Source: Protonemura montana
Lineage: Eukaryota; Arthropoda; Insecta; Plecoptera; Nemouridae
Length of the DNA stretch: 64,000 nucleotides
NCBI GenBank assembly: GCA_947568835.1
Contig: OX387607.1
Location: 17,882,277 to 17,946,276, forward strand
Direction of reading: 5' to 3'
This document shows positions 1-10,949 of this stretch, in pieces. Within the stretch, counting starts at the first letter, position 1. Each line of letters begins with the position of its first letter. The position numbers were made by a program, and so were the translations under genes. The notes under the pieces are model-generated. The model had not been told where the DNA came from. It saw nothing but the letters and a program-made list of their open reading frames with translations, and did not search any database.

Positions 1-144
1 AAGCGCATTATAAAGTTAGCACCCAGCATAAACTGGTCCCTTTATGAAAAAATTGTAAGCAGGATTCTCCACCATGGAGTGGTCATCTTGCCTAGTTGTA
101 TAAGTGTGGCTATTTGCGTGAGTAGCCGCATGTACACCGTGTTT

Positions 145-560
145 AATAATAATAATAATAATTCTTTATTGTTCCATTGGACCTATTACAGAGTATCTGG
201 CAAGTCATTAATAATTTAACACAAATAGTGTTGTTAGTGTTCATTTATCTAAAAACATTTCTTCCAGTAAGTAACAAACATATTTTAATCAGGTATGTTT
301 TTAAAGATGCTTTGAAAGACTAATTGTTGTTTCTTAATTCTACTGGAAGATCATTGTACAATTTAAACCCAGCAGAGGCTTTGGTCTCGGTAAATCTTTA
401 CGGCTTGTGCCGTATCTGTGGTTGGTCGTCGAGTATTGCAAATTAACATAACATAAACAATAAACACTCAATATATTTTCGTGATTATAAATTTCCTGGA
501 CAACGGGTTTACATGTGTCCTTAATAACTACATCTGCGACCAGGTTGTAGCCAGTCTGAG
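145..560 (-). mobile_element. LINE 3' end (non-LTR retrotransposon remnant)
   Basis: On the minus strand this reads as the end of a LINE reverse-transcriptase protein. It contains a stretch of the form GFKLYNDLP followed by a basic FK/SLK-type tail, which is the usual C-terminal signature of CR1/Jockey-like ORF2 proteins. Downstream on the minus strand comes an AATAAAG hexamer and then an ATT/TTA microsatellite tail at 145-165, the typical 3' terminus of such elements. Stops interrupt the frame, so it is a 5'-truncated dead copy. The upstream limit is uncertain, because a SINE pair begins near 585. Confidence 0.55.
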
Positions 561-584
561 CCGTCGCTTAAATGCACACAGAGA

Positions 585-830
585 AATTTTATTATTATCA
601 ACACTACAACTGTCTCAATAATCGATGCCCAAACGCGGACTCCACCTATCGCCTATCTCCACCTATCGCGGGTGTTATTCTGAACCATTGAGCTACTTGG
701 ACACCGGCTTTTTGAAAAGATTCTAGTGTATTTGATGAGAATGACGGATCTCCAAGGGTTCGAGTCTCCGTTTGCGCATCGATATTTGAGACGGTTATAG
801 TGTTGATAATAATAAAATACCCCGCGCATT
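585..830. repeat. Inverted pair of tRNA-type SINE tails
   Basis: The segment 585-645 is approximately the reverse complement of 763-828. Both arms carry a GGTTCGAGTC-like B box, or its degraded form, and the same tail ending in GTTGATAATAATAAAAT. Between the arms, on the minus strand, lies GTAGCTCAATGG, which resembles the A box of a tRNA promoter. I read this as two tRNA-derived SINE copies placed head to head. A transcript across it could form a hairpin of about 60 bp. The 40 bases after the right arm (about 826-866) recur after the 5S array at 15266. Confidence 0.55.
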
Positions 831-1149
831 GCAAGCGTTTGCAATTTAAATAATATTTCATCCTAGCACACCGAGGAATTTCGTGGTTTGGCGCTGCACT
901 ATGCTTGTCTCGTGCGGTTTGATATAGGTGCACGAATCTTGGACATATCTTACACCGGAGTAGGCTAAAAAACGGGTTTTATTAAAGAGGTCATAAGGGG
1001 TTGCAATTGTCGTCAGAGATAAAATATGTCATGTCGTCGGCAAATAATGTTAAAGTACCCTTGTTAAAATGCTCTGGAAGGGAAGAGCTAAGGCGACTTC
1101 ACCGACCCTTGCAGGAAGCCTACATAAATACATGTTTCACTTGACTGGT

Positions 1150-1620
1150 AGGTTTTATACCTGCTTGTCAAGTGCACCGATTGCTATCCATTTATTTGCA
1201 GCTCCGGTGATGCCCTTTGATGCTAATTTTGCGTTATAGGGTCATTCCACATCAAGTGCCTGTCACTCAAAACCTTCACTATCTCAGAATTTGACAAAAT
1301 TTTCAGGAGGTTTAGAACACAGGAAATAACAACCCCTTTGTTAAAAGTTTTTGCTATACGCCTAGTGGTTTGCCCGTGGCAGGGGATGGAAAAACCAAAT
1401 ATTTTACTTTTTGCCCCGCACGGCAATTCACTATATTCACTCTAGCGTTTGAACGAATAAACTTAAAAGGATTGGACTAGTTCTCAAATGATAATTGTGT
1501 TTTAATAAACGGGGAAAAGTACATTAATTGCTTACTTATCAAGTTTTTGACAATAGTCAATAGCTTCATAGCCAATTCAAGGACAAATTTCCTTATTAGA
1601 AAAAAGGATTTTCAAAATTT
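1150..1620. other. AT-rich stretch without recognisable gene
   Basis: No convincing coding region is visible. A block near 1462-1556 (GGACTAGTTCTCAAATGATAAT and the following 70 bases) returns in diverged form at 1763-1835, so the stretch belongs to the same repetitive unit as the foldback element that follows. Confidence 0.4.
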
Positions 1621-1629
1621 GGATTTTCA

Positions 1630-2096
1630 AGAGTGATAGGTCTGAGTGACACGAAAAAATGAGTGAGTAAAAAAAACCTAAAAAGTACAAACAATTTTTA
1701 AATTTAAAAATTATGTAATCTATCAATTTACAGGTGATTTGTATGGACCATGCTAACAGAATGGGACTAGTTCTAAAACGATAATCGTGCTTTACTTACG
1801 AAGAAAAAATTATAAATTGCTTACATATCAAGTTGAGGGGTGGAAAAAATCTACCTTTAAACTTCAACCCTATAAGTAACTCGAGAAGTTTCTCGAAGTT
1901 ACTCGAGTTACTCGAAGTAACTCGAGAACCCTAAGTTTTTCTTAGCGTGTTTTAAAAGAAAATGATGGTCCATACATATCACCCGTAAATTGATAGATTA
2001 TATCATTTCAAAATTAAAATTTTTATTGTGGTTCGAAATTTTTTGTGACTAACTCATATTTTTGTTTCACTCTGACCCTCTGACCTATCACCCCGG
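1630..2096. mobile_element. Foldback/MITE-like element with long inverted repeats
   Basis: The arms at about 1633-1750 and 1965-2096 are reverse complements with scattered mismatches. Both outer ends begin GTGATAGGTC, and both inner ends contain the core ATCTATCAATTTAC and GTATGGACCAT. The loop of about 215 bases holds a dense cluster of CTCGAG and TTACTCGA dyads (1880-1928). There is no transposase frame inside, so it would be non-autonomous. The family is unknown, and I could not define a target-site duplication. Confidence 0.55.
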
Positions 2097-2619
2097 CTTC
2101 TTCGAACAACGACGAGGAGGAGAACACCCGCGTGGCTACTGAGTGCTCAGACACGGGTACGAAGCAATGCAGTTTTTGCGTGCCAGGAATCTGCCAGGAT
2201 GACGCAAATCGTGCAACTAGCAGCTGTTCTGTGTCTTTGTCCGCCCAATCGAAGAGTTGCCGGGGTGTCATTATCTGCGACTCGTAAGGGCGCTGAAGAC
2301 TCGCCCGCGCTGCCAGCAGCTTGGCCCGTCGCAGGCGCTCTTCCCATGCGACGTCGGCGTCGGCCTCAAAGTCTCTATGATGGTGGCACAAGTTGGCAAC
2401 ATTTTTCCTATTTTTATACTGCGAGGCTGACCCATCAGAAGAATAGAACATTTTATTTACGGTTTGAAATTTATTGCGCAAAAAGCTCACGAGTTTTTTC
2501 TTATGAACAGATGCACTGCGACAGTGTTGTGGACCAAGCTCTCGGAAATTTGGAGCAAAAGAGAACACTACGAGCAATGGTTGAAGCAAGAAACAAAACA
2601 TCGTGCAAGACAATCTTAC

Positions 2620-3078
2620 AGAAACTACAAATCTTTACCATCTCTGCCCTTTATATATACCTACCATTTGATTATTTACGCCATAACAACCACAGTTCTC
2701 CACCTCACAAATAGCCAAATACATAAACACAACACTAGAACAAAAGATAATTTCCACATAAACAACCATAGGGCTAACCCTATACAAGAAAAATCCAGCA
2801 TACCAAAGTAAAATTCTTGTCAACAATCTGCCAGAAAACGTTAAATCACAACGACACGGACAGGGATTCAAGACCATTCTAAAAAAACATTTAATTTCAA
2901 CCTGTCCATACGCAATTAAAGATTTTATGTTATCCTAGACTACACGCTCGCCTTTGTCAATGTTTTAAATGTTTTAGTGTAAATATTTTTAATTTTAATT
3001 CTAATTTTCTGACGCATTCTATTAAAATGTACAATTTGTTCACGAAATAAAGACATTGTTATTATTATTATTACAACG
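2620..3078 (+). mobile_element. LINE 3' end (non-LTR retrotransposon remnant)
   Basis: The plus strand encodes, with one frame change, a LINE ORF2 C terminus. The order is Y-K-S-L-P-S-L, H-N-T-R-T-K-D-N, then V-N-N-L-P-E-N-V-K and F-K-T-I-L-K-K-H-L. It is followed by a short AT-rich 3' UTR, AATAAAG at about 3045, and a TTA microsatellite at 3058-3075. This matches CR1/Jockey-like 3' ends and has the same architecture as the copy at 145-560 on the other strand. It is 5' truncated. What lies upstream of 2620 (frames at 2023-2613 on both strands) I could not identify. Confidence 0.55.
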
Positions 3079-3079
3079 A

Positions 3080-3840
3080 AGCTGATGTGGCGTTCTTCCC
3101 CGCCCTCGTAATATGCCATGAAGGGGTGGATGGTGGCGGACGCATCGTTCCAGTGGAACCCCTGGGCCTCGTCTTGGAGCACAAATGCATAGTTTTCGGC
3201 AAAATCGCAGATTACCAAAAACTCTCCAGGCAGGAGATCGCACTTGATGTCCGATTGTTATGAAGATTGTTTTTTAGCGATAAAAGAGTGGCTGTACAGA
3301 GCAACTAATTTTGGACCAAAATTGTCCATGAATTCCTCAGATGAATCGATGTGCATTTTCAGGTTGCATCGGTCAGTGCCCTCCCACTGCTTGTAGATAA
3401 CAACAGTGAATTCGTTGTCTCACGGCTTAACTTCCGGCCATAAGGGTTGAAAAGTGAAACAGGTAGCAAGGGTTGCACGTGTTCGTGGTATGATTCTTTA
3501 AATAGAAGTAGGTAAAATATAAATTTCGTCAGATCCGTGGTCATAATTCACGGCAGAAACACAGACCTGGGACCAGAGCCGCATATTATCATGTTTCTAG
3601 CACAATGCCCAAAATATCACATCCTTATCATTCAAATCGAAGTACGTTACTCCATCCCAACTTCACATCTTTTTAAGCTTTATTTATGCTATGACAAACT
3701 TAGCATAATCGAATGCTTCTGACTTCAATTGCATGGTTCATGCTCAACCAACACACTCAACAGCTCTTCTAAATTCATACACCTATAAACAATAAAAAAA
3801 TCATAACTTCTGATCATACCCTTACGTAGATCTTGATTAA
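3080..3840. other. No recognisable gene
   Basis: Only short overlapping open frames on both strands are present, with no motif, codon bias or splice pattern that I can support. The sequence may include the 5' part of the decayed LINE that follows. Confidence 0.3.
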
Positions 3841-6480
3841 TCTTTTTTTATGTATCTATCTACAGATCACCAAACGGGAAATTTGAATTATTCTTAAACA
3901 ACCTGACCAAATTACTACACATGTTAACAAGATCAACAAAAAATCAACTAATTGTCTGTGGTGATTACAATACAAATTTCAACTCAGATTGCAAAAATGC
4001 TTCCTCTATTGTAGACTTATTTGCATCTTATGAATCAACGAACCTACTGGAATAACAAGCACATCGAGTACATGTATTGATAATATGTTTATGAGTGGTA
4101 ATATTGGTTCAGCAAGGTCAATTGATGCGGGGCTGTCTGATCACTGTATACAGATACTAAGTGTCAATGTCCTGAATGATCATAGAAAAAGTCTCTCTAT
4201 AAACACGCGATCCTTTAATGAAACTCAAATTGAACTTTTTGTCATGTTATTAAGTACAGCAATATGGGATAAAAAAAAGAGGTGAACGACATGTTTGAGG
4301 AATTTACAAAAATATTCAATAAAATATTCAATGAAGCATTACCCTATTCTCAAATCAATAAAAATACAAACCAACAGACATCATAATAGCTGGTACATAC
4401 AGGAACTTAAAGAAATGACAGTTAAATTGGACAGCTTGCATATAAAAGCTAAAATTTCTGACAATTAAAATGATAAAGAATGCCAGACTAAAATGAAAAG
4501 GAACTGTAGATCAGCGATATCAAAATGCATCAGAAACTTAAATGTGCATAAAATCTATAAATCTAATAATGAATGCAAATCAGCATGGAACCTGGCAATA
4601 AAGCCTAATATGAAAGGAATTAACCCCCATGGTAATTATTTAAAACTAATTGACAGCAATAATGTAGAAATCACATGCGTATCAGATGTGGCCAATGTGT
4701 TCAATCAACATTTTAAAGAATGTGCTCTATCTGTTCTAAATTAAAAAAGTAATGAAAAAGAAATCTCGAAGGACACCACCTCTAATTATAAACCCTTTGG
4801 TTTATTTGTCAAACCAACAAAAATTTCTTTCTATCCCCAGTTAGTCGCAAGGAATTTTTGGACGCAATTAACAAAGTCACGAAGAAAAAGTCTGCTGGTC
4901 ACGATGGTATCCCATGTCACCTTCTAAAGCATGCAGGAATATATATATTAGATCCGTTATTATTTATAATGATTAATTCGTTTAAGACGGGTATATTCCC
5001 AGAAAGACTAAAGATCGCAGTAGTAACACTACTTTTTAAAAACGGGAGTCATGAAGAAGTGAACAACAATCGACCCCTCGCATTATTGTCAGTCTTTTCT
5101 AAATTAATGGAAAAAATATATTGTAATAAATTACTATCTTTCCTAGACAAATACTCACCTATGACAGAGTGCCAACATGGGTTTCGTCAAGGAAGATCCA
5201 CCGTAACTGCGATAACAAACTTCGTAAACCTTCTGTACAAACCACTGGAAAATCGAGAATTGCCCATTGGAGTATTTTATGACTTTTCAAAGGCTTTTGA
5301 TATGATTGACCACAGCATTTTACTAGAGAAATTACGAAATTTTGGCATAAGAGGAATCGCAAATGATTGGATAAAATCATTCTTAACAAACAGGAAACAA
5401 ATTACAAAATTAACTAACTCTAATGGCATAAATCATTTTTCAGACAAAATAACTCTCGACATAGGACTTCCACAAGGAGCAACAATATCCCCTAAATTAT
5501 TTATACTATTCACAGACGATAAGTCAGAACATGTGCCGAAAGGTAATTTAACCCAGTTCGCCGATGATACAACTCATTTTTTAAACATTGACAGCACCGT
5601 TGCTGAAGATTATGATCGTTCATTCCCTAATAAAAATAGTGAAGCTACAGGCCAAATTTCACGATGGGTGACGCAAAATAAACTATCTTTAAATAAAGCA
5701 AAAACAGTCATGATACAATTCCATCCCAAAAAATAATCTACATTCCCTATCAAGTCGCTATGGACAAAGTATTGTCTTAAAAGACTCGACAAAATTATTA
5801 GGAATCATGTTAGACAACAAATTAAACTGGGCTGACCATATCAAAAACTACTATTAAAAATGCAAATTTAGGTATGCAAAGTTATGAAGTGGCCAAAAAC
5901 ACTTAGTTTCTGCGCCCATAAAACAAGTCATAAAATATATGCCATGGTTGCAAATTGCAACCCCTTAGAGGGGCGTGACTGAATTAAAATATTGAGTCAA
6001 TTGGTCTTGGTTATGTCTTCCTAGCCAGTAAAAATATGCCTGATATGTACCTAGAAGCTAATGGATTCCAGAAACATTTACAGTTCTACACACCGAATGA
6101 TATCATACAAGTTATCAAGACCAGGGCTCCGAGCCTGAATCATCTGTCTCTTGTACCTACCAACCCTGCCATGAGGCAACGGACTCCGTCGCTTTTTATT
6201 TTAAAATTTAACAAAATTATGACAAGGTTAATATTATATTATAGAAATGCAATGTGCTAACCAATAAATTAAAATCCTTAAGTACCTGATTGTGTGAAAT
6301 AATTTATTAAGGACTAAACAAGCCATGCCAGCCAACTTAACACATTCAATTCAGACACAATCCAAGACTTAAACACCAAAAAAGTCAATGTACACCAAAT
6401 TAGGAAATTTAAAAGTCATTTGATATCATTAGATATAGAAACTATGTATGCAAGTAAATTTCAAAGTATTAACTTCATTT
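3840..6480 (+). mobile_element. Jockey/CR1-like LINE, decayed, with EN and RT domains
   Basis: The element reads in order along the plus strand. An AP-endonuclease fragment at about 3866-4060 includes Y-R-S-P-N-G and the catalytic-region motif C-G-D-Y-N-T-N. After a frame break the SDH motif appears in L-S-D-H-C-I-Q at about 4130-4150. A linker follows at 4493-4744 (K-R-N-C-R-S-A-I, then V-A-N-V-F-N-Q-H-F), then the reverse transcriptase (4858-5736) and a C-terminal tail at about 6330-6480 with I-R-K-F-K-S-H-L. At least three frame breaks show that it is inactive. The 5' boundary is unclear, and no ORF1 was recognised. Confidence 0.75.
4858..5736 (+). pseudogene. LINE reverse transcriptase domain (open, within dead element)
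   Basis: An open frame of 292 residues with the ordered motifs of a non-LTR reverse transcriptase: K-K-S-A-G-H-D-G-I-P near residue 10, a divergent R-P-L-A-L-L-S near 80, H-G-F-R-Q-G-R-S-T near 106, F-Y-D-F-S-K-A-F-D with the first catalytic Asp near 140, G-L-P-Q-G-A-T-I-S-P near 205, and F-A-D-D with the catalytic Asp pair near 236. The F-S-K-A-F-D and F-A-D-D variants fit the Jockey/CR1 group. This is the best preserved part of the element. The endonuclease upstream and the C terminus downstream lie in other frames, so the protein cannot be made as a unit. Confidence 0.85.
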
Positions 6481-6489
6481 AAAATGATT

Positions 6490-8885
6490 CAAATACATAT
6501 TTTTTAAAGCTGAAGTTCTGCGAGGACTTAATGTGGTCCTGTTGGATTTGTTGTTGGACATCGGAGCTAGAAGTGAAGTGCTGAGCTCCTCCTTTGAGAA
6601 AAGCTCTCCCACCAGCCGCAGCGCCACCTTGTGTGGTTTCATGCCACTGGTCGAAGGGCCGGCCTGCTGGGTGTCTTCCGTTTTCTGTTAACAAATCTTT
6701 GCTCAATGTATTTGTCTTTAGAATCACGTCAATTGTTGTATAGGTCGGAAGTTCCTTCACAGTAGGTACCTTACCAGAGCAGATGCATCGCTTAACATGG
6801 CTGTCAGAGGTCCGTGGTTCCTTGTACGATGGGTTCTGTAAAATACATAATTATTAGATGCCAAGTCTAATAATTTAGTGATGCCTTATTTCTTAATTGA
6901 TTTTACTCAACAAAATTGTAGTAGCATGCTTCTGTTTTTTAAGAAATAATCTTTAAATCCACTCGAGGTAGTCACAGATCTATAGCTTGTGCAGAAATAT
7001 CACAATATTATGGACATAACTTTGACAATTTGATGCTTTGTGCATGTAAAAGAAATCAATTGAGTTCATGGAATTGAAATGAGCTGAAACTTAAGAAATA
7101 AGAATTGAAACTTAAGAGATAAATGGCAATTGAAATGAATGAAATAGTAGTTACAGCACAATCTCTTGATGCTACTCGCAATTATTCACCCTGTTGATGA
7201 GGGAATGCATTAATTCTTACAAGATTTTGTGTAGGCTATATTGTACCGGAGCCAAATTGGAGTCTGCCTGTGGAATTGCCAATTGCTAATTTGGATGAGA
7301 AAACACTGCTCGCCACTTCCAGTGAAAGAAACTAATTTTTATCCAATGCATGCTTTTCGTGTCCTTCAAACGAATTGCTTGCTGAATCTAACAAATCAAG
7401 TGCAGTCCAGTGGTGCAGAGCCAAATTCTGTGGTCTTGCTGTAGCTATGAGAGTTCATTACGCTAATCTTGATGATCTCCATTCCCTAAGTAAAAACTAT
7501 TTTGAACAATTAACAGAGATTTCTTGACTGCACGAAAGTTTACCTGAGGCACATGGCTGCATGTTGCTTTAGCCGAGTTCAGTCGCAAGAACTCTCTCAA
7601 CAGCGCATGCTTATCTTATATGTCTTTATCAATTGACTGCAGAAGCTGCAACATAACAATCACCAATCATTTCATGAGGAAAATCAATTTATTTAAAAAT
7701 CGACAGCTATCCAAATATATGGTTGACCATTAAGGTCTAGCTTACTGATCTACATTTTAAATACAATTTCTTATTAATAATATTTATGATTATGGTTATG
7801 GTAATTATGAAGTGTTGTTATACAAATGATTGTGCAAGATGCAAATTGATGATTTAAGAATTAAGATTTAAGAATGATTTAAGTATCGATTATACAGGAG
7901 TATAATGGTCTATAATAAAAGTGATAATTATAATTCCAGAGCGGCCCAGTGGGGCAAGGAGAGCTAAGAACATTACCCACGATCCAAGTTCTCATAACCC
8001 AAATGCGATAACACTTTGACTTGGGGCGACAAATATTCGGATTGTTAATGCCCGAACTGCTGTGAATGAGCCGACATGGCTTTCCACAGAGCTGTCACAC
8101 GTCGTAGATACCCTTTCACATTTGCTCTCTGCTTCTCGCATGTGTAAATCCATTTAATTTGCTCCTGAATTAAATTTAACACTCTCAAATGCACACGTGA
8201 CTGTCATATGGACAAATTATAATTCTATGTCTTTAATTGTAGATATTGGTTACTAGGCCAAAGCTTCATCTGGTTTTAGTTACCAACAGTGAAATACTAT
8301 TCCTACCTCTGTTTGTGTGGTTGGCACTTCCACTTTGCTCTGTGGTCCACTCTTGCATTTTATTTGGCTCTCTTCTTGATTGTTGCCTGTAATGTAATAT
8401 TAATTTGTTGATGAAAAGGATGGCAGCGGTCTCAACAGTTGTTCACAACTCAAATGTCAGAAGATTCAATGGAAACGTTACTAAAATCCTTAAAATACAA
8501 CACAGTAGCTCAAATATTTTTCATGATCATGATTCATGATCTCTGTCACAATCGAAAAGAGGAGAATTTAACGATAGCTTAGTACGCAGGTACTCGGCAT
8601 CGGCGAAAACAAAAACAAGATTTTAAATGCTCCCACTGAGGTTTGTCAGGCATATAGCAGACAGCAACCTCACGTGGCTATTTGCAGCCAGGCTATCTCT
8701 AACCATAGGTGCCGAGAAAGTAGTAAAAGTAGGTTCTCACCATAATGTCATCTGAATCGGTGTTGATATTACATTCCATATTTTTGGAACTATCCGATGC
8801 CTCTGCCTCCTGGAATGACTGGGTTGGCGTTCCTTCCTCAGGGAACAACTCTCTCTATCTTTCTTTGCATTCTTGCCTAGTTCCT
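6490..8885 (-). pseudogene. Possible remnant of multi-exon gene related to the YqaJ gene's upstream exons
   Basis: Several minus-strand blocks look like exons by splice context. The first (about 8870-8742) is bounded by CCCAG and ATG|GTGAGA. The second (about 8390-8310) lies between TTACAG and GAG|GTAGGA. A third (about 6838-6775), between TTACAG and CTG|GTAAGG, encodes H-V-K-R-C-I-C-S-G. The second block closely resembles the sequence just upstream of the YqaJ frame at about 28780-28815, which ties it to that mobile gene family. The reading frame is ambiguous in each block, so no protein is proposed. The intervening DNA (6840-8300) is AT-rich and shows nothing else. Confidence 0.25.
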
Positions 8886-8949
8886 GGGACAAATCAAAGA
8901 CTATCACTATCAGTTTAGAATACCTATAATAATTGTGTAATCATTATCC

Positions 8950-9318
8950 AAAGGATGGGCTGGTCCTCGTTATATCACCAAAGTAAGTAAAACTGCGCTG
9001 AGTCAGGTATTGGATGGGTGACCATCATACACATGACCAGTTCTGTTCGGGAGAGAGGTTGGAGGGATTGAAGTCAGTACAACAGATTCAACGTTTCGAC
9101 AGCATGGATTTGTGGAGGAATCCTGTTGTTCACGTTGTACCGTCCTTAGGAAGGGAGGTTAAGCCGGTGGTCCCCTTGGTCTTCAACAGGAGTAGGCTAC
9201 GTGCCGGTGCTGGATTTCCCCTCCACCCTTCTAGGCTAGATTAGGTTCATCATCACCCTATCATTCACCAACGCCATTAGACCAGTGGTCAAAACAGTGT
9301 GTCGTTAACTCAAAAAAA
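8950..9318 (+). mobile_element. 5S rRNA-derived SINE (SINE3-like), plus orientation
   Basis: The head at about 8960-9025 aligns with the middle of animal 5S rRNA: GGTCCTCGTTATATCACC, then AAGTAAAACTG at the A-box position, and TTGGATGGGTGACC matching the C box. The body and tail (to about 9318) are shared with the minus-strand copy at 9891-10337. They include CCTCCACCCTTCTAGGCTAG and a tail with ATTCACCAACGCCATTAGACC and TGTCGTTAA. The flanks CCAAAGGATGG (about 8950) and CTAAAGGATGG (about 9333) look like a slightly diverged target-site duplication. It is 5' truncated relative to the other copy. This is not a functional 5S gene. Confidence 0.75.
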
Positions 9319-9890
9319 ATCAATCGATAATCTAAAGGATGGCCAAGGCTCTTACCAAGCAGAATTATCCTGAGTGTTAGTAATTCGCCCTCTTGAAGAA
9401 TGATGCTCCAACTTTGAGCATCCCCACCCTCATCTTTGTGACCAGGGCTGCTTTCAGGGCCAAAGCCCTCCCCACCCTCAAAGACCATAGTCCCGTCACC
9501 TCTCACGCCCTCACCCAGTATGTAGTACTGCAGCAGGATGATTTTTGGGTCCTTAATAGAAAAAAAAAAATATATTTTAAATGTGCATATGCCTAAAACA
9601 CCTGAGTGTCAATTTTGCATGCTAGAAACAGTTCATATTAAATTGCATTGGAGATGAGTTGGTTGGACTAAAATGAACCATGCTTGAGCATGTATGCGGG
9701 CAGAAGCTAAGGTGACCGATACCCATGTTGCACCCAACGCTCGAGAGCACCCTCGGCGTATGGGGGATATTAAACAGCTAAAAATGTGTTTTAAGCAAAT
9801 ACCAAGGTACCCTAAAAATTGAGCACTCAAACATTATAGGAGAGATTGAAAGTGTGGTTCATGTGGATCAAAAGATACTTTTGCTTCAAT

Positions 9891-10337
9891 TATTATTATT
9901 TTGTGGTGTTTAACGACGCACTGTTTTGACAACTGGCCATGCGGCACTGGTCTAATGGCGTCGGTGAATGAGTGGATGATGATGATGATGAGGATGATGA
10001 TGAACCTAACCTAGCCTAGAAGGGAGGAGGGGAAACCCGGTGCCGGCACGTAGCCTACTCCTGTCGAAGAGCACCAAGGGGACCACCGGCTTCACGTCCC
10101 TTCCGAAGGACGGTACAACTCGAACAGCAGGATTCCTCCACAAATCCATGCTGTCCAGAGGTTGATAAGCAAGGCGAATAAAGTTGCTGTACTAACTTGC
10201 ATCCCTCCAACCTCTCTCCCAAACAGAACTGGTCATGTGTATAATGGTCACCCATTCAATACCTGACTCAGCACAGTGTTGCTTAACTTCGGTGATCTAA
10301 CGAGAACCGGTGTTTCCAACACGCCAAACCGTTCGGT
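9891..10337 (-). mobile_element. Full-length 5S rRNA-derived SINE with 13-bp TSD
   Basis: Read on the minus strand, the element starts at 10337 with a 5S-like 5' region and then shows GGTTCTCGTTAGATCACC, GAAGTTAAGCAACACTG (A box of the 5S internal control region) and TGGGTGACC (C box). A unique body, a CATCATCATC microsatellite (9975-10005 on the plus strand) and an AATAATAATA tail follow. The 13-bp sequence CTTTTGCTTCAAT flanks it exactly at 9878-9890 and 10338-10350, direct evidence of target-primed insertion. The element belongs to the SINE3-like class, whose promoter comes from 5S rRNA rather than tRNA. Its LINE partner is not evident here. Confidence 0.85.
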
Positions 10338-10350
10338 CTTTTGCTTCAAT
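10338..10350 (+). repeat. 13-bp target-site duplication of the 5S SINE (right copy)
   Basis: CTTTTGCTTCAAT occurs here and at 9878-9890, immediately on either side of the SINE. The duplication is exact, so the insertion is probably not very old. Confidence 0.85.
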
Positions 10351-10594
10351 GCGATGGGTGTGGTTTGCAAACAAACTGCGCAGTTTACGCAGACGCACGT
10401 CCCAGTGCAGTCACAGTAAGAAACATCTAATAATTATTACTTGAAAACTTGCCACAATAAGTTGCACCTCATTGATGTACCTAGATAGCACAATCCAAAA
10501 GGTAGGTACATACCTAGGTAGTAGGTACAATTAAATCAAAAGGCATGCACAATTCCGATGGGGCCAATCTAACTCGTGGCAACTGCATGCAACC

Positions 10595-10925
10595 GAAATC
10601 AGACTTTAGTCATTGTTGCTAGAAAACAACGCAAGATACAAAAGTATCGGATACAAGATATAGTAGTCAGTTGTTGCGTTACCTTCATTCAGCTTCTGGC
10701 TTCTTGTGTTAATCTTAGGCATTGCTGCAGCTTTGTAGGTTTTCGTAACACAGTAATTAGCATGAAGCCACCATTAGTCTCGGCACCAACGAAGACTCTG
10801 AAGCCTCGAATGGTCGTTGAGGCTGCGAATGTGGTCGTTGACAGCGACCCATTTATCTACAAGCGAGATCAAAAGCGAGATATTACGATGTCAACGATGA
10901 GTGCGTCTAGTATGAGCTGGGAATT
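10595..10925. repeat. Interspersed repeat, copy 1 (pair with 22974-23292)
   Basis: This segment matches 22974-23292 over its whole length with scattered substitutions and short indels. Both begin near GACTTTAGTCATTGTTGC and end near TAGTGCGTCTAGTATGAGC. Neither copy keeps a credible reading frame. The family was not recognised. In the second copy the repeat directly abuts a LINE 3' end. Confidence 0.7.
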
Positions 10926-10949
10926 GATGTGCGCAAGATTCAAAACATG

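Noticed and set aside
690..770. A functional tRNA gene
   Set aside because: A-box and B-box-like motifs belong to two SINE copies in opposite orientation, and no cloverleaf can be formed.
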